This document shows positions 45,034 through 53,114 of a DNA stretch of 64,000 nucleotides, piece after piece. This stretch comes from Hymenobacter guriensis (GTDB lineage Bacteria > Bacteroidota > Bacteroidia > Cytophagales > Hymenobacteraceae). The stretch lies in the NCBI RefSeq assembly GCF_015773195.1, contig NZ_JADWYK010000006.1, forward strand, positions 186,001 to 250,000, given 5' to 3'. Made by a program: the position numbers and the translations under genes. The notes beneath the pieces were generated by a model. That model was given only the letters and a program-made list of their open reading frames with translations. It ran no database searches and was not told the DNA's origin. Position 1 is the stretch's first letter; each line of letters starts with the position of its first letter.

Positions 45034-47789
45034 TAGAACTTGAAATTGTACGTGACGCTCGGAATCGGCTGCCCGAAAATGGAAAGCTGGTAGCCGTTGA
45101 TTTTACCGTTCTGCGCCTTGAAATACACGGAATAGGGGTTGCGCCGCCCCGTGAGGTTGTACACCGACAGCGTCCAGGAGCTGTGGGCCAGCTTTTTGGC
45201 TTTGTGCCCGCCTTCGATGTTCATGGCAAAGTCCACGCGGTAGTAGTCGGGCACGCGGTAGGCGTTGCGGTCAGAGTAGAACACGCGGGTGGCGCCCTCC
45301 AGGTAGTAAGTGGTGAGCGGCAGGGTGATGGGGCGGCCGGTGCTGTAGTTGAAGTTCAAGGACGTGCTGAAGCGGCGGCTAAAGCGGTAGTTGCCGGCCA
45401 GGGTCACGTCGTGGGGCTTGTCGAAGTTGCTGGGGTAGTACTTGCCTCCGTTGATTTGCTCGGCGGGCGTGCCGGCATTGGCCCGCACCAGGGAGCGGGA
45501 GTAAGTGTAGCTCAGCCAGCCGTTGATTTTGCCCGTCGATTTCTTCACCGAAAACTCTACGCCGTACGCCTTGCCCTCGGCGTTGATGATGTCGGTTTCC
45601 AGGTGGTGGTTCAGCAGCAGGGAGGCCCCGCTGATGTAGTCCACGAAGTCGTGCATGAACTTGTAGTAGGTTTCCACCGAGGTTTCGATGGTATTGTTGC
45701 GGAAGTTGCGGTAGTAGCCCACCGAGAACTGGTCGCCCACCTGGGGCCGCACGTAGGCGTCGCTCAGCTTCCACGTGTCCGTCGGCGACAGGGAGGCCGT
45801 GTTGGAGAGTTGGTGAATGTACTGGCGGGTGCGGTTGTAGCTGGCTTTCAGCGAGGAGCGGTCCGACAGCGCGTATTTCAGCCCGAGGCGGTACTCGGGG
45901 CCGTGGTAGGTAGCAATGGTTTTGCCCGCACCGTAGTGTACCGTGTCGGTGATAGTGTACACCGAGCGGGCCACGCCGGGCGCGTACTCGTACACGTCGC
46001 GCGCGCCCAAGGACTGGTACAGGGAGTAGCGCAGCCCTACCGACACCGCCAGCCGGGGCGTCACGTCCCAGCGGTCCGACACGTACAGGGCGCTTTCCTG
46101 GCCCTGCTCCCGGCCTAGGTCGTCGGGCTCTACCAACGACTCCGGGCCCTGAGGCGTGAGGCGGCCCGGCCGGAGGCGGTAGCGCAGCGTGCTGGCCCCG
46201 AAGTCTACGGTGTGCTGGGCGTTGCGGAAGTAGCTGAAATCGGCCTGCAAACCCACCTGCGCCAGGTTGAAAGCCAGCGCCGAGGCACTCACCGGGTTTT
46301 TCTCGCTCGTCACCTCGTACCCGTACTGGCTGCCGGTGGCGGTGAGCACACCATAGAGCGTGTTGTTAAAGGTATGGCGCCACTTCAGGCTGGCGTTGCG
46401 GTTCTGGTAGGCGTAGGCCGTATCCGAAGCCAGCTTAAACCGGTCCCGACTAAGGTAGCCGGTGGCGTAGAGCGTGTTTTTCTCGTCCAGCTCGTGGCTG
46501 ATATGGGCACTCACGTCATAAAAGGAGGCGGCGCTTTCCTTGAGGCTGCGGTCGGGCAGGCGGCGCAATATCCAGTCGGAGTACGAGGAGCGGCCCCCGA
46601 TAATGAACGAGCTTTTGTCCTTGACAATCGGGCCTTCCAGCGTGAGGCGGCTGGTGAGCAGCCCGATGCCGCCCGAGCCGGCCAGCTTCTTCTTGTTGCC
46701 GTCGCGGGTGGCAATATCCAGAACCGACGACAGCCGGCCGCCGTAGCGGGCCGGAATGGCGCTTTTGTAGAGCTCCACCGTCTTCAGAATGTCGGGATTG
46801 AAGGCCGAAAAGAAGCCGAACAGGTGCGAAGGGCTGTACACCGTGGCGTCGTTGAAGAGAATCAGGTTTTGGTCGGTAGCGCCCCCACGCACGCTGATGC
46901 CGGTGCTGCCCTCGCCAATAGACTTTACCCCGGGCAGCGTAAGCACCACCCGCAGAATGTCGGTTTCGCCGAAGGCCGTGGGCACCTGCCGGATGGTTTT
47001 GATGTCTAGCTTTTCGACGCCCATCTGCAGGCCGGCCACGTTTTTATCTTTCTCGGCTTCCACCCGCACTTCCTTCAGGGCGGTAATATCCTCTTCCACC
47101 TCCACTTCCAGTTTGCCATCGGCGTGCAGCTGGATGCGGCGCTGGGTGTTTTTGATGCCGATGCCCCGGATGTTGAGGATGTGCGCACCCACCGGCAGTG
47201 TAAGGGCATAGTAGCCAAACTGGTCGGTGGAGGCGCCGATGGATGGGGAGGTAATATACACCGAAGCGCCTAGCACTGGTTCCCCGGATTTGGCTTCGCG
47301 GATGTGGCCCGCCACCGTGGCCGTGGCCCCCTTGGCCGCGCCTGGTCGTCCGATTTCATACAGCTTGGCCGGGCTGGTAGCGCGCCCGCCGCGGATGGTA
47401 GTCAGCGTATCGGCGGTAGCGGCTACATCGGCCACCGCGCCGGGCTGGAAGAAGTTTCCTGGCAGCGTGGTCGTCAGGGCCGTGCCGCTGGTGAGGAATA
47501 CGTTGTGGTCCTCGTCCACGGCATACCGCACGGTGGTGGGCGCCAGGGCCTGCTGCAGCACGCGGCTCAGGGGCTGCGCCTGCACCTGCAGGTTCACCTT
47601 CACGCCCTGAACCGCCGTTGAGTCAAAGAAAAAGCGGTAGCGGGTCTGGGCCTGCAGCTGCCGCGCAAACTCTTCCACGCTCAGGTTCTGGAAGCTGCCG
47701 CTCACCAGCGGCTCGGTGTGCTGCCCGTAGCTGCGCAGGCTACCGAGGGCACAAAGCAGCAGCAGAATAATTCGGTAAACGAGTTTCAT
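45033..47789 (-). CDS. TonB-dependent outer-membrane receptor with STN domain
   Basis: A 918-residue receptor. Signal peptide (1-22), secretin/TonB short N-terminal domain (about 28-100; FQNLSVEEFARQLQAQTRYR), a carboxypeptidase-regulatory-like domain (about 165-240; EPVLGASVYITSPSIGAST), plug domain (about 250-360; GISVRGGATDQNLILFNDA, PARYGGRLSSVLDI) and a barrel ending in TYNFKF. The STN domain often signals to an anti-sigma factor, but no sigma/anti-sigma pair is nearby. The ligand is unknown. It is followed by DUF4249 with a TAATG overlap. Confidence 0.92.
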   Translation of the reverse strand: MKLVYRIILLLLCALGSLRSYGQHTEPLVSGSFQNLSVEEFARQLQAQTRYRFFFDSTAVQGVKVNLQVQAQPLSRVLQQALAPTTVRYAVDEDHNVFLTSGTALTTTLPGNFFQPGAVADVAATADTLTTIRGGRATSPAKLYEIGRPGAAKGATATVAGHIREAKSGEPVLGASVYITSPSIGASTDQFGYYALTLPVGAHILNIRGIGIKNTQRRIQLHADGKLEVEVEEDITALKEVRVEAEKDKNVAGLQMGVEKLDIKTIRQVPTAFGETDILRVVLTLPGVKSIGEGSTGISVRGGATDQNLILFNDATVYSPSHLFGFFSAFNPDILKTVELYKSAIPARYGGRLSSVLDIATRDGNKKKLAGSGGIGLLTSRLTLEGPIVKDKSSFIIGGRSSYSDWILRRLPDRSLKESAASFYDVSAHISHELDEKNTLYATGYLSRDRFKLASDTAYAYQNRNASLKWRHTFNNTLYGVLTATGSQYGYEVTSEKNPVSASALAFNLAQVGLQADFSYFRNAQHTVDFGASTLRYRLRPGRLTPQGPESLVEPDDLGREQGQESALYVSDRWDVTPRLAVSVGLRYSLYQSLGARDVYEYAPGVARSVYTITDTVHYGAGKTIATYHGPEYRLGLKYALSDRSSLKASYNRTRQYIHQLSNTASLSPTDTWKLSDAYVRPQVGDQFSVGYYRNFRNNTIETSVETYYKFMHDFVDYISGASLLLNHHLETDIINAEGKAYGVEFSVKKSTGKINGWLSYTYSRSLVRANAGTPAEQINGGKYYPSNFDKPHDVTLAGNYRFSRRFSTSLNFNYSTGRPITLPLTTYYLEGATRVFYSDRNAYRVPDYYRVDFAMNIEGGHKAKKLAHSSWTLSVYNLTGRRNPYSVYFKAQNGKINGYQLSIFGQPIPSVTYNFKF

Positions 47790-47834
47790 AGCAAGGTCAA
47801 TGGCCCCGCGGGTGGGGGCCGTACAGAAAGCGGC

Positions 47835-48590
47835 TTACTGGCCGGGAGCGGGCGGCAACGTGGCCTGGTACCGGGCCAGCTCCACCAGGGAAGCTTCGCG
47901 GCTGGTTTTGCCGAATTTCAGTTTCTCGGTTCGGATGTATTTGCGCAGGGCAGCCTTATTCTGCGGGAACAATACCAGCACCGTCTTGGCATTGTCCACG
48001 CCGTAGTAGCGGGTGCCTTTGCCGATGAAGTAGCTGTCCTTCTGGGTGATTTCGCCCTCCATGCCGGTAGCGGTGGAGCGTTGCTGCATGTTTTTGCGGC
48101 GGGCCGCCAGCACCTGCACCGGCCCATCCAGCAGCACTTCGTAGAAGCCCGTGCGCACCGGCGAAGCGCTGGCCGAGTCCACCACGAGGCGCACAAACTG
48201 GCGGTCATCTAGCGTGAAGCGTGTTACCCGCTCACTTACCAGCTGCATGTCTAGGGCGCCCAGCGGAGCCTTCACCACCAACAGGTCGCGCAGCAGATCG
48301 TAGCGCAGAGCTATGCCGGTGTACATAGCTCCGCCGTACTCCACAGTAGCGGGCTGCGGGTCGGCCGAGGCCAGAAACGCGTGGCCCTTGATGTAGGAGC
48401 GCACGGTACTCACGTACTCGGGCCCGTTGTAAAGACGCGACTCGTAGCGCAGCCCGTCGGAATACCGCTGGCTGAGGCTGCTGATGGCCGCCGTTACGGC
48501 GCTGGAATCGGCTTTGATGCTCTGCGCGCAGGCTCCGGACCCGGTCAGCCCTAGCCCCACGCTCAGGCAGCAGTAAAACACTTTTTTCAT
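47835..48590 (-). CDS. Exported protein of unknown function, first in TonB-receptor operon
   Basis: A 251-residue protein with a signal peptide (1-22, GACAQ). The body contains YNGPEYVSTVRSYIKGHAFL and several beta-strands. I do not recognise a family. ATG 48590 is chosen because it starts a clean signal peptide; the frame extends to 48707 without features. It is 45 bp upstream of the TonB receptor and transcribed in the same direction, so it is likely part of the same uptake or surface system. Confidence 0.7.
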   Translation of the reverse strand: MKKVFYCCLSVGLGLTGSGACAQSIKADSSAVTAAISSLSQRYSDGLRYESRLYNGPEYVSTVRSYIKGHAFLASADPQPATVEYGGAMYTGIALRYDLLRDLLVVKAPLGALDMQLVSERVTRFTLDDRQFVRLVVDSASASPVRTGFYEVLLDGPVQVLAARRKNMQQRSTATGMEGEITQKDSYFIGKGTRYYGVDNAKTVLVLFPQNKAALRKYIRTEKLKFGKTSREASLVELARYQATLPPAPGQ

Positions 48591-48794
48591 TTGATCTGAC
48601 CCGTGCGCACGCCGCCCCATTATACAGTCGCCAATAAGCCCTCCAAAGTATAGAAACTTCCTGAGCGGGCATGCACCCACCTGCACAATTCCGAGAGAAT
48701 TGTACAAAAAACCGGGTAACCCAACCAGCCTGCTCCCTCAGCACCCCGCTTTCGGTTGAAACCTTTTCCCGCCAGATGTATTGTTCAAAAGGAA

Positions 48795-49121
48795 ATGAAG
48801 CTCCGCCTCGAAGACAATACCCTCCGCCTGCGCCTCGACCCACCCGAAGTGGCCGAGTTCCGCCAGCACGGCCTCCTGGAAACCGTAGTGCCGCTAGGCT
48901 TGCAGGCCACGGACCAGCTGACCTACACCCTGGAGCGCACCGCCGACGTGTCCGCCCTCACGGTGCAGACCGAAGTTGGCTGCATCCGGGTGCTGCTGCC
49001 GGCCGCCGTGGCCGACATCTGGACTTCGACGGCGGAAGTGAGCCTGCGCGGCACCGTAGCCGTACAGCACAACCAAGTGCTGCATATTCTGGTAGAAAAA
49101 GATCTGGGCTGCAAGCACTAA
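48795..49121 (+). CDS. Small DUF7009-like protein upstream of the molybdoenzyme
   Basis: A 108-residue protein (ATG 48795, MKLRLEDNTLRLRLDPPEV). The N-terminal MKLR-x-NTLRLRL and EVGCIRVLLP resemble the DUF7009 family from memory. It has no signal peptide, and a cysteine near each of residues 64 and 106. It lies 41 bp before the FdhF/YdeP-like gene on the same strand and is probably co-transcribed, so a role as chaperone or accessory to that enzyme is a reasonable guess. The family has no established function that I know. Confidence 0.6.
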   Translation: MKLRLEDNTLRLRLDPPEVAEFRQHGLLETVVPLGLQATDQLTYTLERTADVSALTVQTEVGCIRVLLPAAVADIWTSTAEVSLRGTVAVQHNQVLHILVEKDLGCKH

Positions 49122-49162
49122 CCCGGCCGTTCCCTCCCACCCCTGTTCTGTTTTGCGTCTTT

Positions 49163-51712
49163 ATGGAAGATTCTCCCAAAGCTGACCCCGGCAAAGCCGG
49201 CAATGCCCCCCAGCAGCAAGCCGCCAACAAACCACAGAGCGGGGAGCGGCCCGACCAGGGCGAGGCCCCGGCCCCCGACCACTACCGCCCCGACCCGCAA
49301 GCCATGCGCGACCAAAGCACCATTCCCGCCCCCGACGTGGCCAACGCCAAGTACCACCATCCTATCCTGGCCCAGCCACCCGAAGCGCCCACCGGCCTGC
49401 ACCTCACGGAGCCCGCTAAGGTGGCCGCCGGCGTCACGGCCGTTATCAAGTCCATGGCATTTGGGTGGAGTGAGGGGGGGCTGAACCGGGGCACGCGGGG
49501 GCTGCTGAACATGAACCAGAAGGATGGCTTCGACTGCTCCAGCTGCGCCTGGCCCGACCCCGACGACCACCGCTCCGTGGCCGAGTTCTGCGAAAACGGG
49601 GCCAAGGCCACGGCCTCCGACGCCGACGAACGAGCGGCCGGCCCCGAGTTTTTTGCCCGCCACAGCCTGGCCGAGCTGTCGAAGATGACCGACCGGGACC
49701 AGAACAACGCCGGCCGCCTCACCCACCCGCTGGTGAAGCGCCCCGGCGACAACCACTACTCCCCCATCGAGTGGCCGGCGGCATTCCAGCTGATTGCCGA
49801 TAACCTGAACGCCCTGGCCTCGCCCGACGAAGCCGTGTTCTATACCTCGGGCAAGGTGCCCAACGAGCCGGCCTTCCTGTTCCAGCTGTTTGTGCGGCAG
49901 TTTGGCACCAACAACCTGCCCGACTGCTCCAACATGTGCCACGAAAGCAGCGGCGCGGCCCTCAGCCCCACGCTGGGCTTGGGCAAGGGCTCCGTCACGC
50001 TCAACGATATTCACGAGGCAGAAGTCATCATTATCATTGGGCAGAACCCGGGCACCAACCACCCTCGCATGCTCACGGCCCTGCAGAAAGCCAAGCGCAA
50101 CGGTGCCAAAGTTATAGCCGTGAACCCCCTGCCCGAGGCCGGCCTGCTGGCCTTCAAAAACCCCCAGGACTTTATGAACCCGTTGCGGGCCCTGGGCACT
50201 TTGCTCGGCGACGGTACCCAGATAACTGACCTGTTTCTGCAGGTGCGCGTGGATGGGGACATGGCCTTGCTGCGTGGCATTATGAAGCACCTCTTCGAGG
50301 CCGAAGACCTAAACCCCGGCCAGGTGGTGGACCGCGCCTTCATTGACGAGTACACCACCGGCTTCGAGAGCTTCGAGCAGAATATCCGCAGCACTAGCTG
50401 GGAAGATATTGAGGAGCTGAGCGGCATTTCGCGGGCTCAGCTGCTGGAGGCGGCCAACCTGCTGGCCCGCAAGCAGAAGATTGTAACCTGCTGGGCCATG
50501 GGCGTCACGCAGCAGCGCCAGGGCGTGCAAACCATTCAGGAAATCGTGAACCTGCACCTAATGAAGGGCGCTATTGGCAAGCCCGGGGCAGGAACCTGCC
50601 CGGTGCGCGGCCACTCCAACGTGCAGGGCGACCGGACGATGGGTATCTGGGAGCAGCCAACCAAGGAGTTTCTGGATGCGCTGAGCAAGGAATTCGATTT
50701 CACGCCGCCCTACGCGCACGGCCTCGATACGGTGGAAAGCATCAAAGCCATGTACAAAGGCAAGACCAAGGTGTTTTTCAGCCTGGGCGGCAACCTGCTA
50801 GGCGCCGGGCCCGATACCGAAGTCATTGCCGAAGGTATGCGCAAGCAGAAGCTCACAGTGTTTGTGGGCACCAAGCTCAACCGCGGCCACCTTACCACCG
50901 GCGAAACCAGCCTGCTCCTGCCCTGCTTTACCCACGCCGATGTGGATATGCAGAAAGCCGGGCATCAGATGACGAGCTGCGAAAACTCCATGGGCGTGGT
51001 AAGCCAGAACAAGGGCATACTCACGCCCCTACCGGGCCAGATGATGAGCGAAGTAGCCATCCTAGCGGGCGTGTCCATTGCTACCCTGGGCAACCGCACC
51101 AACATAGCCGACTGGGTGGCCATGACGGAAAACTACGACGTCATCCGCGACCATATTGCGCGCGTTATTCCGGGCTTCGAGGACTTCAACCAGAAGCTGC
51201 GGCGGCCCGGCGGGTTCTACCTGCCCAACGGCCCGCGCGAACGAAAATTCACCACCAAAAACGGCAAAGCCAACTTTACGGCTACCGCGCTGGAAAAGTA
51301 TACCGTAGAGCCCGACCAGTTGATTTTGATGACCGTGCGCAGTCACGACCAGTTCAACACCACTATCTACGACTACAACGACCGGTATCGGGGGGTGCAC
51401 GGAGAGCGGCGCGTCCTGTTCATGAACCGCCAGGATATGGCCGACCGCGGCCTGCAGGCCCAGGCGCTCATCGACATTACCAGCCACTTCGAGGGCACGC
51501 ACCGCACGGTGGAAAAGTTTATTGCCGTGCCCTACGACATTCCGCGGGGCAACGTGGCCGCCTACTTCCCCGAGGCAAACCCGCTGGTACCGGTGGGCAG
51601 CGTGGCCAAAGTCAGCAACACGCCTACTTCCAAGTACGTGGTAGTGACAGTGGTGCCCACCCGCAAAACCTTAGGTGCCCCGCTAGAAGTCCGGTTGGCG
51701 GCTGAGGCCTAA
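49163..51712 (+). CDS. FdhF/YdeP-family molybdopterin oxidoreductase (formate dehydrogenase-like)
   Basis: An 849-residue Mo-bis(pterin) oxidoreductase. A disordered N-terminal extension (1-75) precedes the cluster region GFDCSSCAWPDPDDHR and FCENGAK (C125, C128, C143). The Mo-ligand region reads LPDCSNMCHESSG: C259 followed by H260, the Cys/Sec-His pair of formate dehydrogenases. The codon is TGC, so it is not a selenoprotein. The C-terminal dinucleotide-binding domain includes MTVRSHDQFNTTIYDYNDRY. No Tat signal is seen, so it is cytoplasmic. The nearby fdhD, Moco genes and OFA transporter support formate as substrate. Acid-resistance YdeP-like function is the alternative. ATG 49163 is used. 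Confidence 0.88.
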   Translation: MEDSPKADPGKAGNAPQQQAANKPQSGERPDQGEAPAPDHYRPDPQAMRDQSTIPAPDVANAKYHHPILAQPPEAPTGLHLTEPAKVAAGVTAVIKSMAFGWSEGGLNRGTRGLLNMNQKDGFDCSSCAWPDPDDHRSVAEFCENGAKATASDADERAAGPEFFARHSLAELSKMTDRDQNNAGRLTHPLVKRPGDNHYSPIEWPAAFQLIADNLNALASPDEAVFYTSGKVPNEPAFLFQLFVRQFGTNNLPDCSNMCHESSGAALSPTLGLGKGSVTLNDIHEAEVIIIIGQNPGTNHPRMLTALQKAKRNGAKVIAVNPLPEAGLLAFKNPQDFMNPLRALGTLLGDGTQITDLFLQVRVDGDMALLRGIMKHLFEAEDLNPGQVVDRAFIDEYTTGFESFEQNIRSTSWEDIEELSGISRAQLLEAANLLARKQKIVTCWAMGVTQQRQGVQTIQEIVNLHLMKGAIGKPGAGTCPVRGHSNVQGDRTMGIWEQPTKEFLDALSKEFDFTPPYAHGLDTVESIKAMYKGKTKVFFSLGGNLLGAGPDTEVIAEGMRKQKLTVFVGTKLNRGHLTTGETSLLLPCFTHADVDMQKAGHQMTSCENSMGVVSQNKGILTPLPGQMMSEVAILAGVSIATLGNRTNIADWVAMTENYDVIRDHIARVIPGFEDFNQKLRRPGGFYLPNGPRERKFTTKNGKANFTATALEKYTVEPDQLILMTVRSHDQFNTTIYDYNDRYRGVHGERRVLFMNRQDMADRGLQAQALIDITSHFEGTHRTVEKFIAVPYDIPRGNVAAYFPEANPLVPVGSVAKVSNTPTSKYVVVTVVPTRKTLGAPLEVRLAAEA

Positions 51713-51736
51713 GAAAACCGGAGCCCGTAAGCACGC

Positions 51737-51771
51737 AGCGCGCAGCCTCAATGGGGCTGCGCGCTTTTTTT
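51737..51771 (+). terminator. Terminator after the molybdoenzyme gene
   Basis: AGCGCGCAGCC (51737-51747) pairs with GGCTGCGCGCT (51755-51765) and is followed by a run of T to 51771. Confidence 0.9.
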
Positions 51772-51865
51772 GTGGGGTGCGTTGCCTGCGGGCAACGCTA
51801 GAAGGACTATTGCCGGTCAGTGAAGCAACCTTCCAAATCAGCCGGAGTCTAGTGACCGAAATAAG

Positions 51866-51881
51866 TACGAATTAATTCGTA
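51866..51881. promoter_or_regulatory. 16-bp perfect palindrome before the serine hydrolase gene
   Basis: TACGAATTAATTCGTA is its own reverse complement. It is 39 bp before ATG 51921, AT-rich in a GC-rich setting, and the size of a dimeric repressor operator. No regulator gene is adjacent. Confidence 0.6.
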
Positions 51882-51920
51882 TGAAGTACTCGCTCTTTCT
51901 CCAACCTCCTTTTTACAGCT

Positions 51921-53033
51921 ATGAAAACAGCTTCTTTGCTCCGTCTCCTCGGTAGCACCCTTCTCCTCATCGGCAGCTTAAGCGCCCTTGCCAAGCCGCG
52001 TCCTGATTCGGTGGATGTATTTATGCAGCGGGTTATGCAGCGCCACCACATTCCCGGCGCGGCAGTGGCAGTTGTGCGGGGCGGCAAGGTCATCAAACAG
52101 CAAACCTACGGGCTGGCCCACCTGGGTTGGCAGGCTCCCGTGACGCCCCAAACGGCTTTCCAGATTGCCTCCGTGGCCAAGCCCCTTACTAGTACGCTCC
52201 TAGGCGTGCTGGTACAGGAAGGCAAACTTAAGCTGGAAGCCCCCATTGGCACCTACCTCGACTCCATTCCCGCGGCCTGGCAAAGCCTGACGGTGCGCGA
52301 GCTGGCCGCGCATCAGTCGGGCATTAAGCTGGTGCCGCTGGAAACTACCCGTGACTTCCGCCATGCCCGCCAGCAGGCCGCGTTGCTGCCGCTGGATTTC
52401 GAACCGGGCAGCAAGGAGTTCTACGTCAGCTCCGACTACGGCTTGCTGCAGGCCATTATTGAACGGGTAACGGGCCTGAGCTACGAGCAGGCGCTGCGCC
52501 AGAAAGTGCTGCAGCCGCTGGGGATGAAAAATGCCCAGTTCAGCTATACCACCGACGAGGGGCTGTTTCGCAAAAACGACATCGTCGCGCAGGCCTCGCA
52601 GGTATACTCCTGGGACAAAACCACGCAGCAGTACCGCAGCCACGAAATGCGCTACCCGGCGTGGTACTACGCAGCCGGGGGCGTGTTTGCCTCCATTCAG
52701 GATATGACTAATTGGGCCCTGGGACTCGACAAAGCCACCGTGCTACAACCCGCCACTATGGCTACATTGTGGGCACCCGCCGAGCTGCGCAACCATACCA
52801 AAGGAGAGTTTGGCTTGGGCTGGACCACAGAAACCTACCACGGCCACCCGATTGTAGGTCATAGCGGCGGCCCTACCCTAGCCGACGTTATCCGCTTCCT
52901 GGATGGACCCGAGCCGCTCACCATCATCGTGCTGACCAATGCCCGCACCGGCTTCCCGCCTTACTTGGCCAAAGCTGTAGCGCACTACTTCGTGCCCAAG
53001 CTGCTACAAGACCGCCCGGAGAATTATCAATAA
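51921..53033 (+). CDS. Serine hydrolase of the class C beta-lactamase fold
   Basis: A 370-residue exported enzyme. Signal peptide 1-24 (SALAK). Motif 1 is SVAK (S84, K87); motif 2 region reads YVSSDYGLLQ in place of the usual YSNxGY; motif 3 is GHSGG near residue 312. This group includes D-amino-acid peptidases, esterases and penicillin-binding enzymes, and true beta-lactamase activity cannot be claimed. It is a single gene downstream of a 16-bp palindrome, and its stop is inside a 34-bp perfect inverted repeat shared with the convergent tamL. Confidence 0.88.
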   Translation: MKTASLLRLLGSTLLLIGSLSALAKPRPDSVDVFMQRVMQRHHIPGAAVAVVRGGKVIKQQTYGLAHLGWQAPVTPQTAFQIASVAKPLTSTLLGVLVQEGKLKLEAPIGTYLDSIPAAWQSLTVRELAAHQSGIKLVPLETTRDFRHARQQAALLPLDFEPGSKEFYVSSDYGLLQAIIERVTGLSYEQALRQKVLQPLGMKNAQFSYTTDEGLFRKNDIVAQASQVYSWDKTTQQYRSHEMRYPAWYYAAGGVFASIQDMTNWALGLDKATVLQPATMATLWAPAELRNHTKGEFGLGWTTETYHGHPIVGHSGGPTLADVIRFLDGPEPLTIIVLTNARTGFPPYLAKAVAHYFVPKLLQDRPENYQ

Positions 53034-53114
53034 GCCATAAATGAGCGAGGGAGAGCATGAGCGAAGTATCCATTAGGACGCTTCGCTCATGCTCTCCCTC
53101 GCTCATTTATGGCT
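53033..53114. repeat. 34-bp perfect inverted repeat between convergent genes
   Basis: Arms 53033-53066 and 53081-53114 are perfect reverse complements (34 of 34) with a 14-nt loop. The left arm starts on the last base of the serine hydrolase stop and the right arm ends in the tamL stop. It occupies the whole gap and has no T tract. Confidence 0.95.

Noticed and set aside
49938..49945. Selenocysteine at the Mo-ligand position of the FdhF/YdeP protein
   Set aside because: The codon at C259 is TGC, not TGA, and the frame has no internal TGA.
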